Below, one piece after another: positions 6,444-14,717 of a stretch of 43,538 nt of DNA. The DNA lies in IMG/VR virus record IMGVR_UViG_3300018920_000003, positions 1 to 43,538 of that record; one strand, 5' to 3'. Origin of the DNA: a virus. The position numbers were made by a program, and so were the translations under genes. Each line of letters starts with the position of its first letter. Within the stretch, counting starts at the first letter, position 1. The notes beneath the pieces were generated by a model. That model saw nothing but the letters and a program-made list of their open reading frames with translations. It was not told the DNA's origin and made no database searches.

Positions 6444-7184
6444 TTAGCTGAGTCCGTAGGACTGCGCGCGGAAGTAGGCGCGCATCGCCACGCGTTGCGC
6501 GATCGAGGGCTCGTTGTTTGCGACGATGATGCGCCGCAGTACACAGTGCCCGTACTGGCCGAAGCCGGGGAAATATCCCGCGCCAACTCCGGTAACGGCG
6601 GCAGCGATCGTGCCAGACGACCCGCTTGCAACATCGACGCTCACTCCGTCCACCGTGATCGCCGCTGTGCCGCCTGTCGTATATCCGATCTCGCCGCTGT
6701 GGCAATTGGACGTTTCTGTAGCTCTAACGCCAAGCTTCGAATACCCGCCGCCGCTGCTGATGATGCCGCCGAACTGCGCCGTACCAGGCATCGAAGAATA
6801 GAACGCGAAATACTGGCTAGTCGGTGCGAATCCGGCCGCTGCTTGATCCGCGGCCGTGGTGTCGAGCTGTCGAAACGCGAGCCACATATACGGGCGGCTG
6901 CCGATTGGGATAGCCGCAGCGAAGGTCGCAAGCATGGCCTGTGACACACCGTCGAACGTCATCCCCGGGCCGCCGTTGAAGCTTGTGGCGGAATACACAG
7001 GTCTTAGACCCGCCGTGGCCTGTGCCATCGCGCCACTGTCGGCGCCGCGGTTCGGGATAGACACGACCTTGCCGACGCTCACCGATATGCCGGCATCAGC
7101 AGCATCGAAGTCGGCGTGATAGAGCGAGCCTAGAATGGCCTTCGGACTCACGAGCCTCACGTGTGATGGTCTACCTGGCAGCAT
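6444..7184 (-). CDS. Putative receptor-binding/lectin-like tail protein
   Basis: A 246-residue Gly/Ser/Ala-rich, beta-strand-rich protein. The sequence (YHADFDAADAG near the start, then SFNGGPGMTFDGVSQAML, SRPYMWLAFRQLD) has the look of phage proteins with a concanavalin-like jelly roll, in which the N-terminal phrase about an object's substrate (LYHADFDAADAG) is followed by a lectin sandwich. It lies directly after the main fibre gene and before the lysis genes, the usual place for an adhesin. The C-terminus ends with a helix (QRVAMRAYFRAQSYG). Binding to host polysaccharide is inferred. Confidence 0.6.
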   Translation of the reverse strand: MLPGRPSHVRLVSPKAILGSLYHADFDAADAGISVSVGKVVSIPNRGADSGAMAQATAGLRPVYSATSFNGGPGMTFDGVSQAMLATFAAAIPIGSRPYMWLAFRQLDTTAADQAAAGFAPTSQYFAFYSSMPGTAQFGGIISSGGGYSKLGVRATETSNCHSGEIGYTTGGTAAITVDGVSVDVASGSSGTIAAAVTGVGAGYFPGFGQYGHCVLRRIIVANNEPSIAQRVAMRAYFRAQSYGLS

Positions 7185-7187
7185 GGC

Positions 7188-8837
7188 TCACCCGACGAAG
7201 GACTTGGACAGCAGCACATAGTTCGTGCCGCCGAGCGTGAACATCGCATAGCCGTACATGGTCAGCGCGCTCGCGGTCTGCGCTGGCGCGAGGTCCAAGA
7301 GCCCCGTGTCCTTCAGCTGCGTCCAGCCCGTTGGCGACGCTGCGCTCGCTACGGTCCATGCAAGCGAACGGCCGCCCGTCGCGTCTTGCTTCACCCAGAT
7401 GCTGCCCTGCCGTCCGGCCACAAACGCAGTGAAGTTGAGCGTAGTCGCGCCGCCCAGCACGATCATGAAATCGTTCTTGATCGCGGTGTCGACGTCTACT
7501 GCGCCCGTGCCTGTTAGCAGTGTGGGCGTCTCCAGGATGCAGTCGACTGTTAGGCGTCCGACCGTGGCAGCCTGACCGGCGGCGAGCGCATTGATCTGAG
7601 TTTTATCCGCAGCGCTTTGGAAGCCAGCTGCGGACGTGGTCGCCACAGCGTGCAGCGACGAATCGGTCTGCTCGTCGTGCGAGTGGCGGTGGTCAGCGTG
7701 CGCTGCGGCAGTGGAGACTCCAACCGATCCGGTGATCGCTGTAACCCCCATCGGCATGGACGCGCTGAGCGCAAGCGCCGTGGCACCCGTCGCGACGCCG
7801 TCCAACTTCGTTTTGTCGGTTGGGCTCAGAAAACCGGCGACCGAAGTCGTCGCCGCTGCGTGCATGGCACCGTCCGTCTGCGCACCGTGATTGTGACCGT
7901 GGTCAGCATGCGCCGGCGCAGTATCCGTGCCCACGTAGTTGGTGATTCCGATCGTAGTCGGAGCCGTGGCGCCGAAGGCCACGCTCAGGGTGTTGCCGTT
8001 CTTCGCAATGCCACTGCCAGCTGTGATCTGTCCGGCGCCGCTGAACTGCGTGAACTGCAGCGGCGTCGTACCGAGCGTGATCGCGTCGTTCGTGGTCAAC
8101 ACCCAGCCGCTGTCCGCGTTCGCCGTGCCCTCGGTCACGAACGTGAACATGCCGCCGGTGACCTCGGCGCTGGTGTCCGCGTCGGTGGCGCGCGTCCAGG
8201 CGCCGCCGCTGTTCACTGTGTAGATGCCGTTGGTCGCAGCAGTGCCGACGGCCCGTAACACGCGGTCGCCGTTCGCTGTCGACACGCCGTCGACGGTTTG
8301 CAAGCCGCTGAGCGTCACGCCCACCGTGTCCACCACGCGCACCGATGCCTTGCAGTCGAGCCCGGTCGCAACCGCGTCGACGTATGCCTTCGTCGCCAGG
8401 TCCTGCGCCGATGTGGGGTCCGCGGCGCTGCTGATTTTCTGACTGTTGACGCTGATGGCGGCGGTCGCCGCAGCCAGCGCGGTACGCACGCGCGCCTCAC
8501 TCGTGACCTGCGCGCCATCCTCGACGCCTGACACCCGCGTGAAATGCGCGGCCGATTGGAAGCCCGCAGCGCTGCCGCTGGCGGCTGCGTGCGCGGTGCC
8601 GCCTGTGCCGATGTGCGCGGTCAGGTTCGTTTGAACCGTTCCGGCAGCTGTGTTCGCCGTGTTCGCGGTGGTCTGCGCGGTCCCTGCAGCAGCGTTCGCC
8701 GTGTTCGCCGTGGCCTGCGCTGCCGCGGCATTGGCGATCCCAGCCGCAATGTCGGCCAGCACACTCAGGCCGAGGCCGTACAGGCCGCTGGCGTAGCGGA
8801 GTGTCGCGTCGAGTTTTGTGCTGAGTGCGTAGCCCAT
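7188..8837 (-). CDS. Tail fibre protein with internal repeats
   Basis: A 549-residue fibre. Residues 35-70 form an Ala/Thr/Asn heptad-like repeat (ATANTANAAAGTAQTTANTA), a likely trimeric coiled coil. Two strong copies of a repeat lie at about 309-350 and 379-420, each starting AHADH, continuing with an H-x-H cluster and a HAxATTSxAGF phrase; a weaker copy is at 81-110. His-rich HxH repeats in trimeric fibres such as T4 gp12 and gp37 bind metal ions on the threefold axis. Residues 140-300 carry a Gly/Asn-rich segment common in phage fibres (SAQDLATKAYVDA). The C-terminus would contact the receptor. Confidence 0.85.
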   Translation of the reverse strand: MGYALSTKLDATLRYASGLYGLGLSVLADIAAGIANAAAAQATANTANAAAGTAQTTANTANTAAGTVQTNLTAHIGTGGTAHAAASGSAAGFQSAAHFTRVSGVEDGAQVTSEARVRTALAAATAAISVNSQKISSAADPTSAQDLATKAYVDAVATGLDCKASVRVVDTVGVTLSGLQTVDGVSTANGDRVLRAVGTAATNGIYTVNSGGAWTRATDADTSAEVTGGMFTFVTEGTANADSGWVLTTNDAITLGTTPLQFTQFSGAGQITAGSGIAKNGNTLSVAFGATAPTTIGITNYVGTDTAPAHADHGHNHGAQTDGAMHAAATTSVAGFLSPTDKTKLDGVATGATALALSASMPMGVTAITGSVGVSTAAAHADHRHSHDEQTDSSLHAVATTSAAGFQSAADKTQINALAAGQAATVGRLTVDCILETPTLLTGTGAVDVDTAIKNDFMIVLGGATTLNFTAFVAGRQGSIWVKQDATGGRSLAWTVASAASPTGWTQLKDTGLLDLAPAQTASALTMYGYAMFTLGGTNYVLLSKSFVG

Positions 8838-8852
8838 GGGTGTTGTCCTGCC

Positions 8853-9539
8853 TTAGCCGAGCGTCAGGTACGCGCCGTCGCCGTCATAGAGAAGCTCGCC
8901 GCCACTGTCGAACAGCAACGCCTCGAGCGGCACGCCCGTGCCGCCCTCGAAGATCACATCGCCGCCCTCGCTCACGGCTGCGAGCGAGCCAGCCTCGAAC
9001 CCCTGCGGCGAGCTCAGTACGGTGGTCGTGCTTGGAGCAAACGCAAACGGCAGCCCAGCGGTCACCGAAAACCACTCGAGCTGCAGGCGCACGCCGGCAG
9101 CCTTGGCTGCACCCAGCAGCTTGGCAATCTGCGCGCCGATGTCGGCGTCGATGCCGTCGTCCAGGTGCAGCACCAGCGAGGCTGGGTAGTGCTCCTCGAG
9201 GCGCACGCGCGCGCCGCTCGTCAGCTTCTTCGCGATGGCGATCAGTTGCGTCGTCTTGCCGCTCGAGCGACTCACCAGCACGCGTGCCAGCACCCAGATG
9301 CGGTAGCGCGCGTCTTCGCGTCCCTCGCGCGGCTGTCCAACGATGCGGCCCAGCACGTCCAACTGCGCGCCCTCCGCGTTGCCCGCCGAGCGCGCGCTCA
9401 GGAGCTGCCATAGCGCGTCCTCGACCGCTTGCACCTCGCCGAGCCAGCTCCCAAGCAGCGCCGAGATGCGCGGCTTGCGGTAGCGCTCGATCAGCCGCGC
9501 GACGCCCTGAGCCTGGTGGTCTGCGATGTACTCGATCAT
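8853..9539 (-). CDS. Baseplate/tail protein (DUF2612-like)
   Basis: A 228-residue protein. The first half (IERYRKPRISALLGSWLGEVQAVEDALWQLL, then LDVLGRIVGQPREGREDARYR) is the typical N-terminus of DUF2612-type or gpI-like baseplate proteins that follow the baseplate-J gene and connect the wedge to fibres. The C-terminus repeats short Gly/Leu strands. The ATG overlaps the gpJ stop in ATGA. Role: attachment of tail fibres to the baseplate rim, by homology of order with gpJ-gpI-fibre sets in P2-like phages. Confidence 0.78.
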   Translation of the reverse strand: MIEYIADHQAQGVARLIERYRKPRISALLGSWLGEVQAVEDALWQLLSARSAGNAEGAQLDVLGRIVGQPREGREDARYRIWVLARVLVSRSSGKTTQLIAIAKKLTSGARVRLEEHYPASLVLHLDDGIDADIGAQIAKLLGAAKAAGVRLQLEWFSVTAGLPFAFAPSTTTVLSSPQGFEAGSLAAVSEGGDVIFEGGTGVPLEALLFDSGGELLYDGDGAYLTLG

Positions 9540-10732
9540 GGGATCGCACTGATCGTGATGCGGCTACTGTCGAGGGCGGCGATCTCGCGCTGCCCGACTA
9601 CGACCGACGTCGGCCCTGCACTGAACACTGGGATCGTCGCGAGTGAGACCTTCGCCTCTGCGTTCAGCACGCCCGCCAGCTGCATTGCAGCAGCCACAAG
9701 TCGTCCCGCATACACGTCGGCGCCGACGTCGAGGTAGCCCACTGCCGCGGGGTCCTCCGCCGCCGCCACGATCGCTGTCTTGGCAGCAGGATCGCCCACG
9801 TAGTCGGTGGTCGTGGTGAGCCGCAGCGCCACGTAGATCGCGAGCTCGGTCGGGCGCGAAAACTTGACGGTGTGCGCGATGCCCTCGCTGTCGGTTACCA
9901 CAACCGACGTGCTGCCAACCGTCTCGATGCCACCGGCCTTGTTGCCCCAGATACTCTCGGCGATGGCGGCGTCGTCGGTCGCAAACGGGACGCTGCGCAC
10001 GACCGCCTCGATCGAGTGCGGCGGCAGCGTCCCGACCGTGACCGAGGTGAAGTTCTCCAGGACCGTCGCCGCGCGCACGGTGGCGAGTTGCAGGAGGTCT
10101 GCCCGGATGCCGGGCACGGTGCCGCCGCCCTGGGCTGCGAGCTCCTCGATGCGCCGCAGACGATAGATGCTGTCCAGCTCGATGGCTGTGCCGGGCGCAG
10201 CATCAAGCGCATTCGTGATGCTCGTCCATCCCGTGAGCGGCGTATCGATCACCGTCAGCGTCCATGCGTTCGCGATCGTCGCGCCTGCTGTCACCGCTTC
10301 GAATCGCACGGCAAACGGCGCGGCGACACCAGTCGCGTTGACCATCGGCTCGGCGTTCGTAAACTTTGCAGCGGCATTGCCAGCCACGCTCGCCTGCGCG
10401 AAGCCCACCGCGATGCTGGTGCCCGGTGCCAGCGTAACCGTGGCGCTGACCACGCTCTTGGTCGCGGCCTCGCGCAGCGTATCGGTGAGCGAGTACAGCG
10501 CGTCCTGCGACGCGCCGACCGCCTTGTCCGGGTCGAACGCGTCGTGCAGCTCTTCGGCCAGTTCCCACAGCTGGGCGATTTCGCTCGCCATGATGCCGTT
10601 GAGTTGTCCGATGCACGAGAACTGCGAGGTGTCGAGATTCGCATCGATGCTCGCGCGTTGCTGCGCGACGAACCCGGCCTCTACGTCCTCAAGGGTCTTG
10701 GCGACGAAGCCATCGGCGGTCAGTCCAGCCAT
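9536..10732 (-). CDS. Baseplate J-like wedge protein
   Basis: A 398-residue protein of the baseplate-J/gp6 family that forms the wedge ring around the hub. N-terminal segments AGLTADGFVAKTLEDVEAGF and LNGIMASEIAQLWELAEEL, the GTVTLAPGTSI-like strand block and the middle PGTAIELDSIYRLRRIEELA are typical. The late part GIETVGSTSVVVTDSEGI matches the domain that inserts before the C-terminal half. It follows the gp25-like gene and overlaps the next gene by four bases. In contractile tails this protein transmits fibre binding to sheath contraction. Confidence 0.9.
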   Translation of the reverse strand: MAGLTADGFVAKTLEDVEAGFVAQQRASIDANLDTSQFSCIGQLNGIMASEIAQLWELAEELHDAFDPDKAVGASQDALYSLTDTLREAATKSVVSATVTLAPGTSIAVGFAQASVAGNAAAKFTNAEPMVNATGVAAPFAVRFEAVTAGATIANAWTLTVIDTPLTGWTSITNALDAAPGTAIELDSIYRLRRIEELAAQGGGTVPGIRADLLQLATVRAATVLENFTSVTVGTLPPHSIEAVVRSVPFATDDAAIAESIWGNKAGGIETVGSTSVVVTDSEGIAHTVKFSRPTELAIYVALRLTTTTDYVGDPAAKTAIVAAAEDPAAVGYLDVGADVYAGRLVAAAMQLAGVLNAEAKVSLATIPVFSAGPTSVVVGQREIAALDSSRITISAIP

Positions 10733-10738
10733 CGGCGG

Positions 10739-11110
10739 TCAGCCTCCCACCGTCTCGGCCAGGCGCATGACGAGCTCGTCGCCGGTCTCAAGCAGCACCA
10801 CGGCCTCGACCGCGAGCACGCGCGTAGTCGCATCGAACCCAAAGCGCAGGTTCAGGACGTCCCGCACGCCTGGGGTTTCGCGTGATGCTTGGGCGAAGAT
10901 GGCCCGCAGCACGGCCGGGCGTGCACCCTTCTCGAGTACGTCGGTCTGAAAGTCGATGCCGAGCGAGCGGTCGAGGAAGCACTCACCCCGGAACATGGTC
11001 AGGTGCGAGGCCCAGCTTTGCGCCACCGCCTCGGCGCCCACCGCCAGGCTCGCGCGTCCGTACTCGAGCAACATGTCGCCGGTGACTGGATCGAGCGCGA
11101 GGTCCGACAC
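10739..11110 (-). CDS. Baseplate wedge protein (gp25/DUF2634-like)
   Basis: A 123-residue protein. It opens with DLALDPVTGDMLLEYGRASL, goes through AVAQSWASHLTMFRGECFLDRSLGIDF and ends with a strand-rich half around LRFGFDATTRVLAVEAVVLLETGDELV. This order is typical of the small gp25-like or DUF2634 proteins that precede baseplate J and start sheath assembly. The start at 11110 is GTG. The usual upstream neighbour is separated here by an inserted, oppositely oriented gene (11196-11621). Confidence 0.82.
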   Translation of the reverse strand: MSDLALDPVTGDMLLEYGRASLAVGAEAVAQSWASHLTMFRGECFLDRSLGIDFQTDVLEKGARPAVLRAIFAQASRETPGVRDVLNLRFGFDATTRVLAVEAVVLLETGDELVMRLAETVGG

Positions 11111-11127
11111 GCCCGCTGGTATGCAGT

Positions 11128-11142
11128 GACCGTTCAGCGGTC
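11128..11142. promoter_or_regulatory. Small dyad between the gp25-like gene and the lipoprotein gene
   Basis: GACCG-TTCAG-CGGTC, a perfect 5-bp inverted repeat, lies in the 85-bp gap where the minus-strand gene (start 11110) and the plus-strand lipoprotein gene (start 11196) diverge. The lipoprotein gene needs its own promoter and this gap must contain it. The dyad could be an operator. No clear -35/-10 pair is visible. Confidence 0.3.
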
Positions 11143-11195
11143 AAGGTGGGATGGTAGGGTAATGTGTCGCGCGCTCTCGTGCGAATGGTCAGGGT

Positions 11196-11621
11196 GTGAA
11201 GTACTGGGCGATCGTAGCGGTGCTGAGTGTCCTCGGGGCAGGCTGTGCGGGCGAGCCGGGTGCGGCTTGCGAAGGCGACCCTGCCGAATGCGCGCAAGCG
11301 CACTGGGAGGCGGTGGTAAGCAAACATACGCAGGACCCCGCAATCTTGAGCGACCGTTGTGTGCACGCTGTGCAGAGCGCGGTCCTCACGACGCGCGCGG
11401 ACGACGAGATGAGCAGGCTGTGCGACGGCTATGCCATTGGGTGCCTGGCGCACTACGCGGATGATGGCTCGCAGGTGTACCTCTCCGACTCCGAGTCCGG
11501 GCAGAGGGTGAACACAGCGGTGCACGAGTTGCTGCACGTCATCCTGCAGTGCGAGTCGCGCAACGGTGACATCGGCCACAAGTGGGAAGGCTGGCGCGGC
11601 GCTTACGAGACGGGTTACTGA
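11196..11621 (+). CDS. Lipoprotein with HELLH metalloprotease motif (moron)
   Basis: A 141-residue plus-strand protein inside an otherwise minus-strand tail operon. Residues 1-17 form a lipoprotein signal (hydrophobic core WAIVAVLSVLGAG, then Cys17); the -3 residue is Gly rather than Leu, so the lipobox is slightly unusual. Zinc-protease ligands are visible as H110-E-L-L-H114 with H128 in GHKW as probable third ligand. Six further Cys may form disulfides, fitting a periplasmic or surface location. It starts at a GTG. It converges on the next gene with a 7-bp overlap of stop regions (11615-11621). Expressed separately, it is best read as a moron altering the lysogen's envelope. The substrate is unknown. 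Confidence 0.7.
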   Translation: MKYWAIVAVLSVLGAGCAGEPGAACEGDPAECAQAHWEAVVSKHTQDPAILSDRCVHAVQSAVLTTRADDEMSRLCDGYAIGCLAHYADDGSQVYLSDSESGQRVNTAVHELLHVILQCESRNGDIGHKWEGWRGAYETGY

Positions 11622-12775
11622 GCGCCCAGCAACGCTGAGCGCCAGACCTGACACGAGCCGCCTGTGCGGAACATGAAAAACGCCTGGAGCCCGATGGGCG
11701 GCGCCGCCAGGAACGCGGGGTGGTTCTCGTAGTCTTCGCTGGCACCGTTCGTGACGACGTCCGCGAGCGGCTTACGCACGTCGCTCCAGTCGGCGACATC
11801 GAGCAGGCGCGCGGACTGTTTGAACGTCGCGTCGGCGGCACCAGCGATGTACACCGCCAGGCGCGAAGCGAACAGCCGCCGCGGCGCCGTGCCCGACAAC
11901 GAGACGCCGGCAGTGATCCACGTGACACCCGCGTCGAGCGTGTACTTGCAGATCGTGTTCGTGCCGTTGCTGCCAACCATCACGACCGCGCCAAGCCGCT
12001 CGAAGTAGACCGCGGTGGCCGCAGCAGCAGTCAACCCGGTTGCAGCTCCGTCGGTCCACGTGAGGCCGTCCGACGACCGTTTGCAGTTGCCGTTCGGAAA
12101 GATGACGACGAACTGCGAGTGCACCGCATCCCACACGATCTTGCGCCAGCCGTTGCCGGCCCAGTCTCCGGCCGGCGTGGTCTCGACCCACGTGGTTCCG
12201 TTCGTCGAGCGCGCGATCCCACCAGCGTATTTGAGCGCGACGCGAACGCCGCTGGGATTGGAGGCCATCGAGACGTAACCGAGGCCGGTCGACGTCAAAC
12301 GCACGGTCCACGTGCCATCAATGCCCGTTGGGCTCGAGCGAATCTCGGTGCCGACCGATTGAAACAACGCGCCGTCCCAGTGCGCGTCGTTCTGGGTCCC
12401 AGAAGCGCCGGACGTCGTGTTAGCCCACGTGGACGCGTCGTAGATGTATCCCGACTCGCCGGTGGCACCGATGCGACCAAGCCCGATGACGAATCCGGTC
12501 GCTGGGTTGATCGCAAAGACCATGGCGTACTGCGAGCCGGATGCGCCCATCGATGCGCCGCTCGACAGCGCCGCTTTCTCCGCGCGCAACTGCATCCCCT
12601 CGCTCTCGTCGTCGATCCACTTCACCCAGTCGTACACGAGCCGCTGCCACCAGTTCCACCACCCGCTCGGCGGTCGCTCACCAGCGAGCCAGCCCGCAGC
12701 CTTCTTGCCGGCGCTCGGCTCGAGAATATTCGCGCCGCTCGTGTCCCACTCAGGTAGCTGTGTCGGTCTGGGCAT
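11615..12775 (-). CDS. Beta-propeller-like virion/tail protein
   Basis: A 386-residue protein. The N-terminus (PRPTQLPEWDTSGANILEPS, then GWWNWWQRLVYDWVKWIDD) is a recurring opening of phage tail and fibre proteins that anchors to the particle. The rest is a run of Trp/Gly-containing strand repeats (IARSTNGTTWVETT, KRSSDGLTWTDG, TLDAGVTWITAG) resembling BNR/Asp-box repeats of sialidases and other propellers. It may bind or trim surface glycans. The ATG has AAGGA seven bases upstream. It sits between the Gp138-like and gp25-like baseplate genes, separated from the latter by the inserted lipoprotein gene. Confidence 0.65.
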   Translation of the reverse strand: MPRPTQLPEWDTSGANILEPSAGKKAAGWLAGERPPSGWWNWWQRLVYDWVKWIDDESEGMQLRAEKAALSSGASMGASGSQYAMVFAINPATGFVIGLGRIGATGESGYIYDASTWANTTSGASGTQNDAHWDGALFQSVGTEIRSSPTGIDGTWTVRLTSTGLGYVSMASNPSGVRVALKYAGGIARSTNGTTWVETTPAGDWAGNGWRKIVWDAVHSQFVVIFPNGNCKRSSDGLTWTDGAATGLTAAAATAVYFERLGAVVMVGSNGTNTICKYTLDAGVTWITAGVSLSGTAPRRLFASRLAVYIAGAADATFKQSARLLDVADWSDVRKPLADVVTNGASEDYENHPAFLAAPPIGLQAFFMFRTGGSCQVWRSALLGAQ

Positions 12776-12790
12776 TGGTTTTTCCTTCGG

Positions 12791-13540
12791 CTACGTGGCG
12801 GTGACTTTGGCGGAGGCGACGGCTGCGGGCGAGCTCGGGATGGTCGTCGTTGCTTGGTCGAAAGCCTGTTGACCCAGCAGCCCGCTCGCCGCAGTGCTCA
12901 CGCCGACGGCGGCGAGCCCGGCGCTGACGGCCGTCTTGAGTGTGGTTAGATCGGTTTTGACCCGGTTGAGCTCGGTCAGGACCTTCGTGGCCAGCGCCAG
13001 GGCGCCCTCGGCCGCGCCCTCGGCGAAGTTGACCGTCCCGTTGGCCTTGAAGCGCGCGACGATGCCCGCAGGGCTGCCGATGACCAGGTCCGCGGCGTCG
13101 ACGCCCGCCAGCAACGACGGGCGCGGTGCGGGCCCGCAGGGCAGCGCGATGGCGCCCTCGAGCGTATGCGTCCCGACGTCGCCGGCCGGCTGCGCCCGCT
13201 GGCCGCCGCGCTTGGCCGTCTCGATCCAGTGGTCGAGCGAGCGCTCGGCGAACACCAGCGTCACGATGTCACCCACCGCCAGCGGCACAGAGATGAAGAA
13301 TCCGCCGCCTTGCATGTACGCAACCGGCACCATCGGAATCACCGGCAGCGTCTCGGTCACGTCCTCGCCGTCCTCGTTCGTGACGTCGCGCTGCAAACCC
13401 GGCAGCACGTCGACGAACTGGCGCGCATGCGCGCCCGCGTGCACGCGCACGATCTCCGCGGGCATGCACGTGTGCATGTTGCTCAGCACCGCTGCGATGG
13501 CCGCGGTCTGCACGTCGAGCATGGAGGGCGTAACGCTCAT
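12791..13540 (-). CDS. Baseplate spike/assembly protein (Gp138 N-terminal type)
   Basis: A 249-residue protein. The first 150 residues (VHAGAHARQFVDVLPGLQ, GGGFFISVPLAVGDIVTLVFAERSLDHW) match the OB-fold domain of Gp138/gpV-like spike proteins that plug the tail tube and pierce the outer membrane. VIGSPAGIVARFKANGTVNF marks the start of the beta-helix-like needle, and the C-terminus is an Ala/Thr-rich helix (TELNRVKTDLTTLKTAV). The ATG overlaps the preceding stop in ATGA. In the virion it would form a trimer under the hub. Confidence 0.82.
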   Translation of the reverse strand: MSVTPSMLDVQTAAIAAVLSNMHTCMPAEIVRVHAGAHARQFVDVLPGLQRDVTNEDGEDVTETLPVIPMVPVAYMQGGGFFISVPLAVGDIVTLVFAERSLDHWIETAKRGGQRAQPAGDVGTHTLEGAIALPCGPAPRPSLLAGVDAADLVIGSPAGIVARFKANGTVNFAEGAAEGALALATKVLTELNRVKTDLTTLKTAVSAGLAAVGVSTAASGLLGQQAFDQATTTIPSSPAAVASAKVTAT

Positions 13541-14394
13541 TTGGTCGCCTTGGGCTTTCCGTCGCCGAGCTGCAGGTCAATGTACCAGTCGCGCTCGGCC
13601 GTGGAGCCGCGGTGCTTCGTCGTTTCGATGCGGTACACGCCCCGCACGTGCTGGGATTCGAGCTGCACGCGCCGGCCTGGATACACGTCTGGGATCATCA
13701 AGCAGCGCGCCTCGATGACGCCCTTGTTGCCGGGCTCCGGTGAGCCGATCAGCCCCGTCTCGGGCGTGAGCTTGATGCCTTGCTCCTGCAGCGCTGTGCC
13801 CGAGTCGAGGAACTGCAGCGTGCCGTCTTGAATCGACCACTCGAGGCCGGTGCTGCGAGCGAGGCGCTCCATCTCGTCGCTCACTGCGCCTGCCATCGCA
13901 TAGCCGTTGAAGAACTTTGCCGCCTGCGTGCCTCGGATCTTGGCCAACACCGTCTTGGCCGCGGTGTTGCCCAGCGGGATGCCCATCGCCTTGGCGGCCG
14001 ACTCGAGCACGTCGGCGACATCGACGCCGGGCGGGAACGACTTGGCGATGCGCTTCTTGCGCGCACGCCGGCCCGAGTCGCTGGTGATCGTCGTAATCCA
14101 GTCCGGGCCCTCGCGGCTGCTCACCACGTCACGCAGGTCGCCGCTGAAAATCACACTGGTCGCCGGCGTCGCGCTCTTGCTGTCGCCCGCATATCCCGCC
14201 TCGATCGACACGTACACGCGGTCGTACTCCTGCAGCTGCTTGCGGTGATCGGGATTCAGATTCCAGATGCGCAGCTCGGCGCTGTTCGGCGTCTTGGCGC
14301 TGAGTGACCGCACGACCTCGAACGCCATGTCGAGGTCAGTGATCAGCATCTCGTGCACCTGCACGCGCACCCGGCGACCGAAGAGCACGGTCAT
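13537..14394 (-). CDS. Baseplate hub protein (gpD/gp27-like)
   Basis: A 285-residue protein in the position of the tail hub. It opens with FGRRVRVQVHEMLITDLDMAFEV, then has a strand-rich stretch (AELRIWNLNPDHRKQL, VYVSIEAGYAG, VIFSGDLRDV) and a helical insert (DVADVLESAAKAMGIPLG). The end is typical of hub proteins (GLIGSPEPGNKGVIEARCLM, HVRGVYRIETTKHRG). Such proteins form the central ring between the tube and the spike. It couples to its neighbours by ATGA overlaps. The ATG at 14394 is chosen over a frame to 14493. Confidence 0.75.
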   Translation of the reverse strand: MTVLFGRRVRVQVHEMLITDLDMAFEVVRSLSAKTPNSAELRIWNLNPDHRKQLQEYDRVYVSIEAGYAGDSKSATPATSVIFSGDLRDVVSSREGPDWITTITSDSGRRARKKRIAKSFPPGVDVADVLESAAKAMGIPLGNTAAKTVLAKIRGTQAAKFFNGYAMAGAVSDEMERLARSTGLEWSIQDGTLQFLDSGTALQEQGIKLTPETGLIGSPEPGNKGVIEARCLMIPDVYPGRRVQLESQHVRGVYRIETTKHRGSTAERDWYIDLQLGDGKPKATK

Positions 14395-14717
14395 GCGTAC
14401 AGCCCCGCGGCGTCGACGTAAAACAGCACGAACCGCGTGCCGAGCCCCTCGAGCGTCGGCTCCTCGCCGGGCCCGCTGAGGTCCAGCATCCACAACTCGC
14501 CGGCGGGCCGCTGTGGGTGCGTCACCCGCCGCAGCAACGGAAACCCCGTCACCAGGCGCACGCTCAGCGCAATCGGCAGATCGTCCGGCGTGCGCAGGTC
14601 AAGATGCCAGCATGCTGCCCGCTGCGACCAGCGGAACTCGAACGAGTACGTCACGCCGTCCAGCTCGCTTTGCTGCGTGAAGTGCGGGTACGGCTCGAGT
14701 GGTATGGCGCGCAGCAT
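14391..14717 (-). CDS. Baseplate plug-like protein
   Basis: A 108-residue beta-rich protein. It opens with LRAIPLEPYPHFTQQSELDG, then TYSFEFRWSQRAACWHLDLR, RLVTGFPLLRR and an end with GTRFVLFYVD. The pattern matches the small plug proteins found between the hub and Dit-like genes of several simple contractile phages (Pam3 gp18-type, from memory). Within the baseplate it would sit inside the hub. The ATG at 14717 (TGATG with the upstream stop) is preferred to a TTG three bases earlier. Confidence 0.72.
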   Translation of the reverse strand: MLRAIPLEPYPHFTQQSELDGVTYSFEFRWSQRAACWHLDLRTPDDLPIALSVRLVTGFPLLRRVTHPQRPAGELWMLDLSGPGEEPTLEGLGTRFVLFYVDAAGLYA

